Source of the DNA: Bacteroidia bacterium
GTDB lineage: Bacteria; Bacteroidota; Bacteroidia; Palsa-965
DNA: 50,100 nucleotides
Direction of reading: 5' to 3'
Assembly (NCBI GenBank): GCA_025454955.1
Contig: JALONL010000033.1
Location: 1-50,100, forward strand
Position 1 is the first letter of the stretch. Each line of letters begins with the position of its first letter. The notes under the pieces are model-generated. The model searched no databases and was not told where the DNA came from. It saw only the letters and a list, made by a program, of their open reading frames with translations. Made by a program: the position numbers and the translations under genes. Below are positions 1-7,560 of the stretch, one piece after another.

Positions 1-93
1 GCTGCCGCTCTGGGCTTCGCCGTTGGACTGGCGCACGGGTGGGGTGGGTGTGACCGTGGGGGTGATGGATTTGCTGCGGGTTGGGGTGGACAT
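1..93 (-). CDS. Start of a second eCIS cargo-like protein (partial, runs off the left edge)
   Basis: Thirty-one codons are visible after an ATG at 93-91, reading MSTPTRSKSITPTV and then a Pro/Thr-rich stretch. They resemble the beginning of the large cargo gene (MSSSTKSKTIG, ending at 6193): the same Met-Ser start, a Thr-(Arg/Lys)-Ser-Lys core, and a following Pro/Thr/Val-rich disordered stretch ending near an Arg-Gln. The gene starts 6 bases after the stop of the preceding small gene on the same strand, so it sits in the same operon. Base composition returns to GC-rich here after the AT-rich genes between. I infer a second DUF4157-type cargo whose N-terminal leader may be the loading signal. 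Only the leader is in the window, so the family assignment rests on this short similarity and on context. Confidence 0.5.
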   Translation of the reverse strand, partial: MSTPTRSKSITPTVTPTPPVRQSNGEAQSGS

Positions 94-99
94 GGGCGG

Positions 100-645
100 T
101 TACAATATTAGTTTATGCACTTTTTCCTCTAGTTCATTTATAGAAAGTTCACCTGAGAATATGTATTGCCAGTTACAATAGCCTGCATATTGAAAAGCAT
201 TAGTAAAATATGAATGGATATCCATATTTATAGGAATCATACGATCAGATATTTGATCGTAGAAACATAACTCATTTTGCAAACCATCATTTGACACTAT
301 AAAACCAACAGTTGAAAAAAATGACTGATAATCCACGACATAGTAGTTTTTAGTTTTTTCAGATTTAAAATGCCAATACCAGCTATTTTGATCAAATCCT
401 TTTTGATAAATAGAATATTCAGGAATAAATATCTGACCCCATTCGCCAAATGGATGTAGCGTATTCATTTTTTTTCTCCACGTCACCTGATAGTATTCAA
501 CCTGACTGTAAATAGACTCCATTGTAGTATTGGGAGATATACTATTAATGGATGTAATTGTCTTAAATTCAAAGAGATCTAACTCCACCTGATTATTATC
601 AGATAACTTGGATTTCATTAATTCTATTTCTTTCAGAATATTCAT
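100..645 (-). CDS. Small AT-rich protein, possible SUKH (SMI1/KNR4)-like immunity protein
   Basis: This 181-aa soluble protein has no signal peptide or membrane segment. Its C-terminal third, around residues 125-165, has an acidic, aromatic layout with a Ser-Tyr-Phe, then a Gly-Tyr-x-x-Trp-Gln and a hydrophobic run. This recalls the C-terminal end of SUKH/SMI1-KNR4 immunity proteins, which commonly follow polymorphic toxins. The gene lies four bases downstream of another small gene, which itself follows the cargo gene by three bases. All are AT-rich; a sample line at 121-180 is 30% G+C, against 57% at 3241-3300 in the cargo body. Toxin-then-immunity order is typical of antibacterial cassettes. 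The SUKH assignment is by eye only; it could be an unrelated accessory protein. Confidence 0.55.
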   Translation of the reverse strand: MNILKEIELMKSKLSDNNQVELDLFEFKTITSINSISPNTTMESIYSQVEYYQVTWRKKMNTLHPFGEWGQIFIPEYSIYQKGFDQNSWYWHFKSEKTKNYYVVDYQSFFSTVGFIVSNDGLQNELCFYDQISDRMIPINMDIHSYFTNAFQYAGYCNWQYIFSGELSINELEEKVHKLIL

Positions 646-649
646 GGTT

Positions 650-1063
650 TTAAGGATCTATAATGTAAGCAAATGATTCGAATGAATGAAGTTCAGGAAT
701 CATAGATATCCAAACAGGGTATCGACAAACTACAGTTATGTATGATTGATGATTTTCCGGATTATAGTCTGGATATCCTTGAGCTTGTGAAATACTGTAA
801 ATAAGGTAAGATGCAGCATCCATGAATAATTCAACAGAATTGGAAAGATAAAGTAATGACCTGACATTATTCGGTTGTATTGCTTCGTGTAATTGAAACA
901 TAGAACTATTTTCTACCGTTTTTAGTGCTTCTGTAAGCCAAAACAAACCAAAGTATGGAGGATATTCTTCCGGCCTTAATGGAGGAGATATAGCTTCTAC
1001 ACAAAATATCACTTGATATTTTGTTTTTTTGACTACTGAGATTATGTATGTTGGTGTTGACAT
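650..1063 (-). CDS. Small AT-rich protein of unknown function following the cargo gene
   Basis: This 137-aa soluble protein starts three bases after the stop of the 1708-aa cargo and ends four bases before the next gene, so it is certainly co-transcribed. The sequence is rich in Tyr, Pro and Ser, with no signal peptide and no motif I recognise. Position and low G+C match an immunity or chaperone gene acquired together with the cargo's C-terminal tip. Its first five residues (MSTPT) equal those of the partial second cargo at the left edge, but similarity stops there, so I do not read it as a relic of a cargo leader. Function is unassigned. Confidence 0.5.
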   Translation of the reverse strand: MSTPTYIISVVKKTKYQVIFCVEAISPPLRPEEYPPYFGLFWLTEALKTVENSSMFQLHEAIQPNNVRSLLYLSNSVELFMDAASYLIYSISQAQGYPDYNPENHQSYITVVCRYPVWISMIPELHSFESFAYIIDP

Positions 1064-1066
1064 CGC

Positions 1067-4000
1067 TTAAGCTCCAATCATATTTTTTGACACTGCATAA
1101 GTTCGAACCTCATTTCTTTGTTCTGTGGTTAAGCGCTCTAAATGGTTCGTTGCATAAAAAGCGGGCCATCTTACTCCATTTGAAACCCCATTATCAATTT
1201 CTGCTTTTAACTTATCGATTTTGCTTAATCCAACCGGGGCATTAGGAACCGTAATCGTATAAGCAGGTGGGGTACCTCCGGCTATTGCTTTTTCGGTTAC
1301 CCAATTACTCATATTTTCCATTGGAACTTTTAATTGATCACCGGTCAGAGTTGAAAAACGTGTTCGGTTAAATTCAAGTTCGACTAAGGAAGCCGTAACA
1401 CTTAATGGTAAATGTTTTTCTTCAATAGATGAATTTACACCACCTCTTCCAGCGGTCTGTTGTGTTGTCGGCCAATTGACAGTTACGATATATTTTACAA
1501 CTTTATTCTCATCAAGAACCGCTCTTTTTAGAATTGATTCTATACCACCCTCCATTTGATTATTTACCGACTTTGTAATTGGGGCAACATTCTTAGCCTG
1601 ACTTCCGGTTCCATATAGGTGGTGATTTAAAATATGTCCCGGTGTAATTTCGATCCCGCGTCTGTTCTTTAACGCAATAAGTAAAGGTGATTGATACGTT
1701 GCCTCCGACCCCATTTCTGTACCTGGCTTAGTACTTAAATATGCAGTAACGGATGAACCATCTTGACTAGGCCCACTCATTTCAGTTGACAAGGCAGGGG
1801 TTTGATGTAAATTGCCATATTGCATAGTTGAAGCCGGGCGGAATATTGGCAGGCCTGTTGTACCAGCGGCTACATCAGGATCAGGAAGAAGTTCGAGTTT
1901 TTGTCCCAACTTTACAAGTAAGGCATTTATTTCTGCCGAAAATATATCATTATAACCAGCATATTTCAGTTCAATTCTTTGTACGCCGGTTTGACTGTCA
2001 ATTACCGTTCTTGTTTTTTTTGAGTAAATTTTTTGCTGAATACCGGTAACCGTATTTTCATCTCCTGCACCTGTTTGTGATTGAGGTCCAAGAATTGATA
2101 AGAAGTTTGATTTTTGAGCACTGTATGCTTGTTCAGTGTTAACTTTCGTTCTAATTCTTTCAGCATAATCACTTAATGGTCGTTCTACACTATGTACCAT
2201 TAAATTAGCATTTTCATATTGTCCATTAAACTGAATTGTATGCGGTTGCCCGGATACTGCTCTAAATGGTTGTCGATTTGTCCACCAAGAGATTATCCTT
2301 CCCGCAAAATTTCTTCCAACTTCAACAAGCCTACCCGCCTGCCGTTTTACCCAATCCACCCCCAAATCCAGCTTCTGATCCACCCACCCGCGCACAGCGC
2401 CAATAGTACGCTGCACATGTCCCGCCACATCACCAAGCCCAATGAAACGGGCAAGGAAGTCGAAGATAATAGGCAGGGTAAGTGCTAATGTATTTTCAAT
2501 AAAATTGGCAGCGCCGGAAACATCTCCTGTGGCAATCCGGTTTACCGAATCCACTACGGAGCGCACAAAGGCCATGATTTCACGAATTTTATCGATGAAG
2601 AATTTTATTGTTGTAAAAATCTTCATGATCGAAACGATTACACCGCCAACCGGGTTGAGCATGGCCAAAAGCTGTGTGATGCCGGCAGTAACCAAACGCT
2701 GCTGCAGGAACGTTTTGATGCGGCCGAGAATCATTTCGCGGAAGTTGCCGAAGAACTCGCTGATGCGGTCTTTCATGGCTTCCACAAACCCTTTTTCGCG
2801 GATTTCCTGCACCAGCTGGAAGCCGGTTTCGAGCAGGCCAACGGTGCGCTCGCCCATGAGCGTTACCATTTTAGTACGGATATTGGCATACGTAAGGCCA
2901 AGAATCTGCAACACAAAAAACAAAATTCCTTTTGCATCCCACTGCGGCGGCATCTGAACACCTGCACGGGCAACTGGGCCGGTGAGCCAATTGATAACTC
3001 CCGTTTGGAGATGCCTTAAAATATTGGTCATAAACTGCCGCACACCCTGACCAATGCCGCGCAGCAGATTGCCCACAAAACCAACGGGGTTTTGAATAAT
3101 GAGGATAAAGGTTTGCCGTGCGCGTTTAAGTGTTTCCAGCACATCGGCACCGCCGGCGCCCATTACGGCTTCGAAAATGAACTCCAGGAGTTTGAGTAAT
3201 GCGGCTCCGCAAAAGCCCACCAGATCGCGGAGCAGGGGCGAGAATATGCCTGCCAGGCGGCGGAACGTATCGATGGGATGCAGAATGTCTTCGGCGCGAA
3301 GGCTGTCCCAGGCGCGGGTAAAGGTGTCGCGGATGCGTGGCCAGGTGAGGTTGCGGGCGGTGGTTTCGGTGATGAACCACTGGTAGGCGCGTTCGAGGGC
3401 GCGGCTTTCCACAAGCTGGTTGAAACGTTCCACGCCGCCGGGAATAAATGCGGCCACGCCGCGAAGTATGTTGGTGGCATTGCGTTCTACGCGTTCGCCG
3501 GTGAGCGGGTTGAGGCCGATCATGGCGGTGATGAGCGTCCAGCCGGGAATATCGCGTACTACACCGTCGAGCGGACGCAGCAGTGTTTCGCGGAGCAGGC
3601 GCACAACCTCGGCCAATGCGCTCCACACGAAATTGCCAATGCGCGAAAGTATGCTGCCGAAGTGCCGCCTGAATATGGCGATGTTGCCATCGATGCCATG
3701 CCTGATGCCCATTTCGTCCCAGCAACGATCCCAGGTACTGCTTATTTCGCTGAGCGAGGGCAGGCGCGAAAGCTGCACATCGAGCCATTGCTGTGCGCGG
3801 GCCAGCATGCCTGAACTGCGGAGCAAATCGAAAATGGCCGGGCCTACCACCGGAATCAGGTCGAGCAGGGCGTTGAACCAGTTTATCGGGCTGCGCGCCA
3901 CGCTGGCACCGAGTATGGGGTTGTAGCCGAAAATAACCGTGATTAACGTCCACGGCGGCACCACATAACGCACGGCATTGTTTACACGATCCCAGATGCC

Positions 4001-6193
4001 GCGCTGTATGCTTTTGGGTGCCTGCGTAATGCCGGCGGGCAGACGTTGTGCCACGGGCTCGGCCTTCTGCACTTCGGGGGCTGATTTCTGTACTTCCGGG
4101 GCCGACTTCTGCACTTCAGGCGCGGCGGTTTGCTGCACCATGGCGTGCGACTCGGCTGCCTCCGAATTGCTTTCGGGCGCATAGCCCTGCTGGATAACGT
4201 GTGTAAGCTCGTGTGCCAGCAGGCGTTTGCCTTCGGTCGATTCGGGATCGTATTTGCCGGCGTTGAAAAATATGTTTGAACCGTAGGCAAAGGCATGTGC
4301 GCCAAGTTCGTTGCAAAGACGCACGGCCTGCGAATCGGTATGAATGCGCACGGCGGCAAAGCTTACCCCGAAACGCTGCTCCATCCAGCCGCGAATGCCC
4401 GGTTCCATAGGCCGCCCGCCGCTTATGTTTTTCAACTGCTCTTCGATGTGCGGAGGTACTTCGTCCTGTGGCATATCAACCGGAACCGCATTTTCGTTTT
4501 GCACCTTGTCTTCCTTGCGGCTCAGTTTATACTGCTCCTGCGACATGGCCGACTGCATACCCGACGACACCGGCAAAGTTCCCGGGCGGCGCACTTCTTC
4601 CGAAGGCTTTTCTTTTTGTGTGGTATCGAGTGCTTTCTGCTGAATGCTCACTGCCGCCTGCATGTTCGACTGCACGGGCAGGGCGGGTTTTATATCGCGC
4701 TCAAGCTCGCGCTGGTCGCGCATTTTGGTGGCTACCAATTTGGGCTGGGCCTTGTCGGCGGCCGACTTCTGTACTTCCTGCTGCTTCTGAATTTTTTCGT
4801 CCGACTTCTTCTTCAGTTCTTCTTTCGTTTGAACAGCAGGCGAAGCGGCTACAATTTTCGGCTGCACTTTTTCGGCGGCCGATTTCTGTACTTCCTGTTG
4901 CTTCTGAACTTTTTCGTCCGACTTCTTTTTGAGTTCTTCCTTAGTTTGAACAGTAGGCGAAGCAGCTACAATTTTCGGCTGCACTTTTTCGGTGGCCGAT
5001 TTTTGTACTTCCTGTTGCTTCTGAACTTTTTCGTCGGATTTCTTCTTTAACTCCTCTTTCGTTTGAACAGCAGGCGAAGCGGCTACAATTTTCGGCTGCA
5101 CTTTTTCGGCTGCCGATTTTTGTACTTCCTGTTGCTTCTGAACTTTTTCGTCGGATTTCTTCTTTAACTCCTCTTTACTTTGCACAACAGGCGAAGCGGC
5201 TACAATTTTCGGCTGTACTTTTTCGGCGGCCGATTTCTGTACTTCCTGTTGCTTCTGAACTTTTTCGTCCGACTTTTTCTTTATCTCTTCTTTCGTTTGA
5301 ACAGTGGCAGCCGCTACAATTTTCGACTGTACTTTTTCGGTGGCCGATTTTTGTACTTCTTGTTGTTTCTGAACTTTTTCTTCCGATTTTTTCTTTATCT
5401 CTTCTTTTGGCTGCACGGCAGCCGCAGCTATAATCCTGGGCTGTACTTTATCTACAGCCACCTTTTGTACTTCCTGTTTTTGAATTTTCTCGTCGGTCTT
5501 TTTCTTTAGCGGCTCGTCTTTTTTCTTTAACTCATCTTTTTTCTGTAACTCTTGTTTCTTGAGTTCATCCTTCTTCTTTAACTCATCTTTTTTCTGTAAC
5601 TCCTGTTTCTTGAGTTCCTCTTTCTTTTTTAACTCATCTTTCTTTTGTAACTCCTGTTTCTTGAGTTCCTCTTTCTTCTTTAACTCGTCTTTCTTTTGTA
5701 ACTCTTGTTTCTTGAGTTCCTCTTTCTTCTTTAACTCGTCTTTCTTCTGTAACTCTTGTTTCTTGAGTTCCTCTTTTTTCTTTAACTCCTCTTTCTTCTG
5801 TAACTCTTGTTTTTTGAGTTCCTCTTTCTTCTGAACTTCCTCTTTCTTTTTCACCCCGACATCAGTAGCCGGAACTTCTTTACGCTGCGGGCGTTCAGCA
5901 TTTTTAGGCTGCACGCGCAGGTGCTGACGGCGTACCATTTCGTTGCTCATACTGAGCACCTGTTCGGCCATGGCATCGGCCTGTTGTTCGTGAGCATCGC
6001 CCACCACGCCCATTTTTATTTTTTGCTGCACCACGGGCTGGCTCTGCTGTGCGCGTTGCACCACGGCCGAGAGATTGTCTTTTTTATTTACCACCGGCGC
6101 ATGGGTGGTTACAGTATGCGCAGCACCCTGCCGGGCCGTTTGCACACTGGGTGCGGCCTTCCCGATAGTTTTTGATTTGGTGCTGCTGCTCAT
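1067..6193 (-). CDS. eCIS core-domain (DUF4157) cargo/effector with repeat-rich N-terminus and toxin-like C-terminal tip
   Basis: A 1708-aa protein with clear modules. Residues 1-117 are a basic, Gln/Lys-rich disordered leader. Residues about 118-228 hold 17-aa Lys/Glu/Leu repeats, and about 230-490 hold 39-aa repeats. The DUF4157 (eCIS core) domain lies at about 598-672 with the metallopeptidase-like motif HELTH at 661-665. Two related blocks follow, each containing a Trp-Thr-Leu-Ile-Thr motif (near residues 746 and 883). A long amphipathic/hydrophobic helical region fills about 990-1290. The tip from about 1300 onward is AT-rich. Within it, residues 1519-1550 show a Gly-His-Ile-Leu start, a Gly-x-Gly, an Asn-x-x-Pro, then an Asn and a Glu, reminiscent of DNA/RNA non-specific endonucleases (Endonuclea_NS_2-like). 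DUF4157 proteins are established cargos and associates of eCIS. Nuclease activity of the tip is inference. Expected to be packed in, or carried on, the particle. Confidence 0.85.
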   Translation of the reverse strand: MSSSTKSKTIGKAAPSVQTARQGAAHTVTTHAPVVNKKDNLSAVVQRAQQSQPVVQQKIKMGVVGDAHEQQADAMAEQVLSMSNEMVRRQHLRVQPKNAERPQRKEVPATDVGVKKKEEVQKKEELKKQELQKKEELKKKEELKKQELQKKDELKKKEELKKQELQKKDELKKKEELKKQELQKKDELKKKEELKKQELQKKDELKKKDELKKQELQKKDELKKKDEPLKKKTDEKIQKQEVQKVAVDKVQPRIIAAAAVQPKEEIKKKSEEKVQKQQEVQKSATEKVQSKIVAAATVQTKEEIKKKSDEKVQKQQEVQKSAAEKVQPKIVAASPVVQSKEELKKKSDEKVQKQQEVQKSAAEKVQPKIVAASPAVQTKEELKKKSDEKVQKQQEVQKSATEKVQPKIVAASPTVQTKEELKKKSDEKVQKQQEVQKSAAEKVQPKIVAASPAVQTKEELKKKSDEKIQKQQEVQKSAADKAQPKLVATKMRDQRELERDIKPALPVQSNMQAAVSIQQKALDTTQKEKPSEEVRRPGTLPVSSGMQSAMSQEQYKLSRKEDKVQNENAVPVDMPQDEVPPHIEEQLKNISGGRPMEPGIRGWMEQRFGVSFAAVRIHTDSQAVRLCNELGAHAFAYGSNIFFNAGKYDPESTEGKRLLAHELTHVIQQGYAPESNSEAAESHAMVQQTAAPEVQKSAPEVQKSAPEVQKAEPVAQRLPAGITQAPKSIQRGIWDRVNNAVRYVVPPWTLITVIFGYNPILGASVARSPINWFNALLDLIPVVGPAIFDLLRSSGMLARAQQWLDVQLSRLPSLSEISSTWDRCWDEMGIRHGIDGNIAIFRRHFGSILSRIGNFVWSALAEVVRLLRETLLRPLDGVVRDIPGWTLITAMIGLNPLTGERVERNATNILRGVAAFIPGGVERFNQLVESRALERAYQWFITETTARNLTWPRIRDTFTRAWDSLRAEDILHPIDTFRRLAGIFSPLLRDLVGFCGAALLKLLEFIFEAVMGAGGADVLETLKRARQTFILIIQNPVGFVGNLLRGIGQGVRQFMTNILRHLQTGVINWLTGPVARAGVQMPPQWDAKGILFFVLQILGLTYANIRTKMVTLMGERTVGLLETGFQLVQEIREKGFVEAMKDRISEFFGNFREMILGRIKTFLQQRLVTAGITQLLAMLNPVGGVIVSIMKIFTTIKFFIDKIREIMAFVRSVVDSVNRIATGDVSGAANFIENTLALTLPIIFDFLARFIGLGDVAGHVQRTIGAVRGWVDQKLDLGVDWVKRQAGRLVEVGRNFAGRIISWWTNRQPFRAVSGQPHTIQFNGQYENANLMVHSVERPLSDYAERIRTKVNTEQAYSAQKSNFLSILGPQSQTGAGDENTVTGIQQKIYSKKTRTVIDSQTGVQRIELKYAGYNDIFSAEINALLVKLGQKLELLPDPDVAAGTTGLPIFRPASTMQYGNLHQTPALSTEMSGPSQDGSSVTAYLSTKPGTEMGSEATYQSPLLIALKNRRGIEITPGHILNHHLYGTGSQAKNVAPITKSVNNQMEGGIESILKRAVLDENKVVKYIVTVNWPTTQQTAGRGGVNSSIEEKHLPLSVTASLVELEFNRTRFSTLTGDQLKVPMENMSNWVTEKAIAGGTPPAYTITVPNAPVGLSKIDKLKAEIDNGVSNGVRWPAFYATNHLERLTTEQRNEVRTYAVSKNMIGA
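4735..5503 (-). repeat. 39-aa (117-bp) tandem repeats in the cargo N-terminus
   Basis: About seven units with a 117-bp period lie inside the cargo gene; the spacing of CGTCCG at 4798 and 4915 shows the period directly. Each unit reads roughly Lys-Ser-Asp-Glu-Lys-Val-Gln, then Gln-Glu-Val-Gln-Lys-Ser, then a Pro-Lys-Ile-Val-Ala-Ala-Ser stretch and Lys-Glu-Glu-Leu-Lys-Lys. The units are nearly identical, so copy number probably varies between strains. The encoded region is expected to be disordered. Confidence 0.9.
5510..5845 (-). repeat. 17-aa (51-bp) tandem repeats in the cargo N-terminus
   Basis: About six units with a 51-bp period; aactcatc recurs at 5580 and 5631. Each unit encodes a pattern of Lys-Lys-Glu-Glu-Leu, Lys-Lys-Gln-Glu-Leu and Gln-Lys-Lys-Asp-Glu-Leu, which should form a charged single alpha-helix or coiled coil. 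The array sits directly upstream in the protein of the 39-aa repeats. Confidence 0.9.
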
Positions 6194-6204
6194 GCGGCAA
6201 ATGG

Positions 6205-7560
6205 TTAAACTGATTTTCCTTCTTTGCGGAATTCGCGGCGGATGCCTTCTTCAATATCCACCAGCGTAACTATGTTTCCGCCTTTTCTGAGTGCGGCCAT
6301 GGCGCAATAACGTATCACGTTGGTTATGGCACCGCCGGCAATTTCGTAACGGTCGGCAATGGCGCGGAGGTTTACTTCGGGGCTTAACTCAATGGCCGGG
6401 GGAAATGCTTTTTCCCAAAGCATGAGCCGTTCGGCAGGGCGGGGCATGGGGAAATGCACCACCGTTTGGAAACGGCGCGTAAATGCATCGTCCATGTTGC
6501 TCTTGAAGTTGGAAGCGAGAATAATTACGCCCTGAAAATCTTCGATGCGTTGCAGCAGGTAGCTTACTTCCTGGTTGGCATAACGGTCGTGCGCGTCTTC
6601 CACTTTGGTGCGTTTGCCAAAGAGCGAATCGGCCTCGTCGAAAAACAGGAGCCAGTTTTTGTTTTCGGCCTGTTCAAATACGCGCGAAAGATTTTTTTCG
6701 GTTTCGCCAATGTATTTGCTTACCACCATTGAAAGATCCACACGATATACATCACGTTTGGTAAGGCTTCCGAGCAAACAGGCTGTTAATGTTTTTCCTG
6801 TGCCGGGAGGGCCGTAAAACAAGGAGCGGTAGCCTGGCTTGAGTGTTTTGCGCAGGCCCCATTCGTTCATAATCGTGTTCTCGTAATCAATCCACGATTT
6901 GATTTCGTCTATTTGCTCCATTGTAGAAGCATCGAGCACAAGATCGCTCCAGTCCATGGGCGTGGAAAGGCGCTTGGCGGGAAACTCGCGGTCGAATGTG
7001 GGGCGGCGTGCGTGGCCTAAGGTGACAAAGTCCACAATTTCGCGCGTTACGCTCAGCAGTCCGCTCAGCGGTGGTTCGCCGGGGTTGGCCGGATCGAGTT
7101 TGAGTATGCTGTGCTGGGCAAAGAAGTGCTCGCCATCAAACAAATACTGAAATGCGAAACGACGTTCGAGGTCTTCGCCGGCCAGCAGAAACAAGGCTGT
7201 TTCGCCGGTGGGCAGCAGGCCGCTGTGGTTGTTCGGACGCAGGCCGCCAAACTCGGTAAAGCCGCGATCCATGCCGCCGTTTTTTACAAAAAACACATCG
7301 AGCATTTGCGGACGAATATGCGGCACGAGCGAAAGCAGCAGTATGAGCCGCTCGTGCGGAGTCATCTGGTAGTGCTTAACTAATCCGGCATACATCGATT
7401 CGCTATGCACCGGTTCGGGCGGCAGGAGTTCGTCGATATTGGCCACTGCGCATTCCTGGTTGAAATGCAGTCTCAGCCGTGCATCGAGCACTTCTGCAAA
7501 CCACGCCAGCTCGCGTTCGAGTGTGCGTGCGTTGAGGGTGATGGGGTCGTTGCTCACCAT
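6205..7560 (-). CDS. eCIS AAA+ ATPase (Pvc15-like)
   Basis: An AAA+ ATPase of 451 aa. The Walker A motif GPPGTGKT is at residues 250-257. The Walker B sequence LLFFDEAD has its Asp-Glu at 308-309, and a downstream Asn-Phe-Lys and Arg-Arg-Phe match the sensor-1 and arginine-finger regions of the family. The N-terminal 240 residues form the usual non-catalytic domain of eCIS ATPases. The reading frame stays open back to 7854, but I chose the ATG at 7560-7558 because it overlaps the tape-measure stop by a few bases (ATGGTGA). An alternative ATG is at 7587. Homologues in Afp/PVC loci are needed for particle assembly or cargo loading. The gene lies just upstream of the DUF4157 cargo, with 11 bases between. 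Confidence 0.9.
   Translation of the reverse strand: MVSNDPITLNARTLERELAWFAEVLDARLRLHFNQECAVANIDELLPPEPVHSESMYAGLVKHYQMTPHERLILLLSLVPHIRPQMLDVFFVKNGGMDRGFTEFGGLRPNNHSGLLPTGETALFLLAGEDLERRFAFQYLFDGEHFFAQHSILKLDPANPGEPPLSGLLSVTREIVDFVTLGHARRPTFDREFPAKRLSTPMDWSDLVLDASTMEQIDEIKSWIDYENTIMNEWGLRKTLKPGYRSLFYGPPGTGKTLTACLLGSLTKRDVYRVDLSMVVSKYIGETEKNLSRVFEQAENKNWLLFFDEADSLFGKRTKVEDAHDRYANQEVSYLLQRIEDFQGVIILASNFKSNMDDAFTRRFQTVVHFPMPRPAERLMLWEKAFPPAIELSPEVNLRAIADRYEIAGGAITNVIRYCAMAALRKGGNIVTLVDIEEGIRREFRKEGKSV

Noticed and set aside
3126..3953. 275-codon minus-strand frame inside the cargo gene
   Set aside because: It is an Arg/His/Pro-rich alternate frame of a GC-rich coding stretch, with no family similarity.
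4199..4213. HELTH motif as an active zinc protease toxin
   Set aside because: The motif is part of the eCIS core domain (DUF4157) shared by cargos with different tips, so it is unlikely to be the toxic activity itself.
4295..5050. Open plus-strand frame of 251 codons
   Set aside because: It is the antisense of the Lys/Glu-rich repeat region of the cargo gene, where few stops occur on the other strand; no start context or family match.
5559..5834. Plus-strand frame with periodic Ser-Phe-Phe-Cys pattern
   Set aside because: This is the reverse reading of the 51-bp repeats.
5510..5845. CRISPR-like direct repeats
   Set aside because: Units are contiguous with 51-bp period, no unique spacers, and they keep the cargo reading frame; they are coding tandem repeats.
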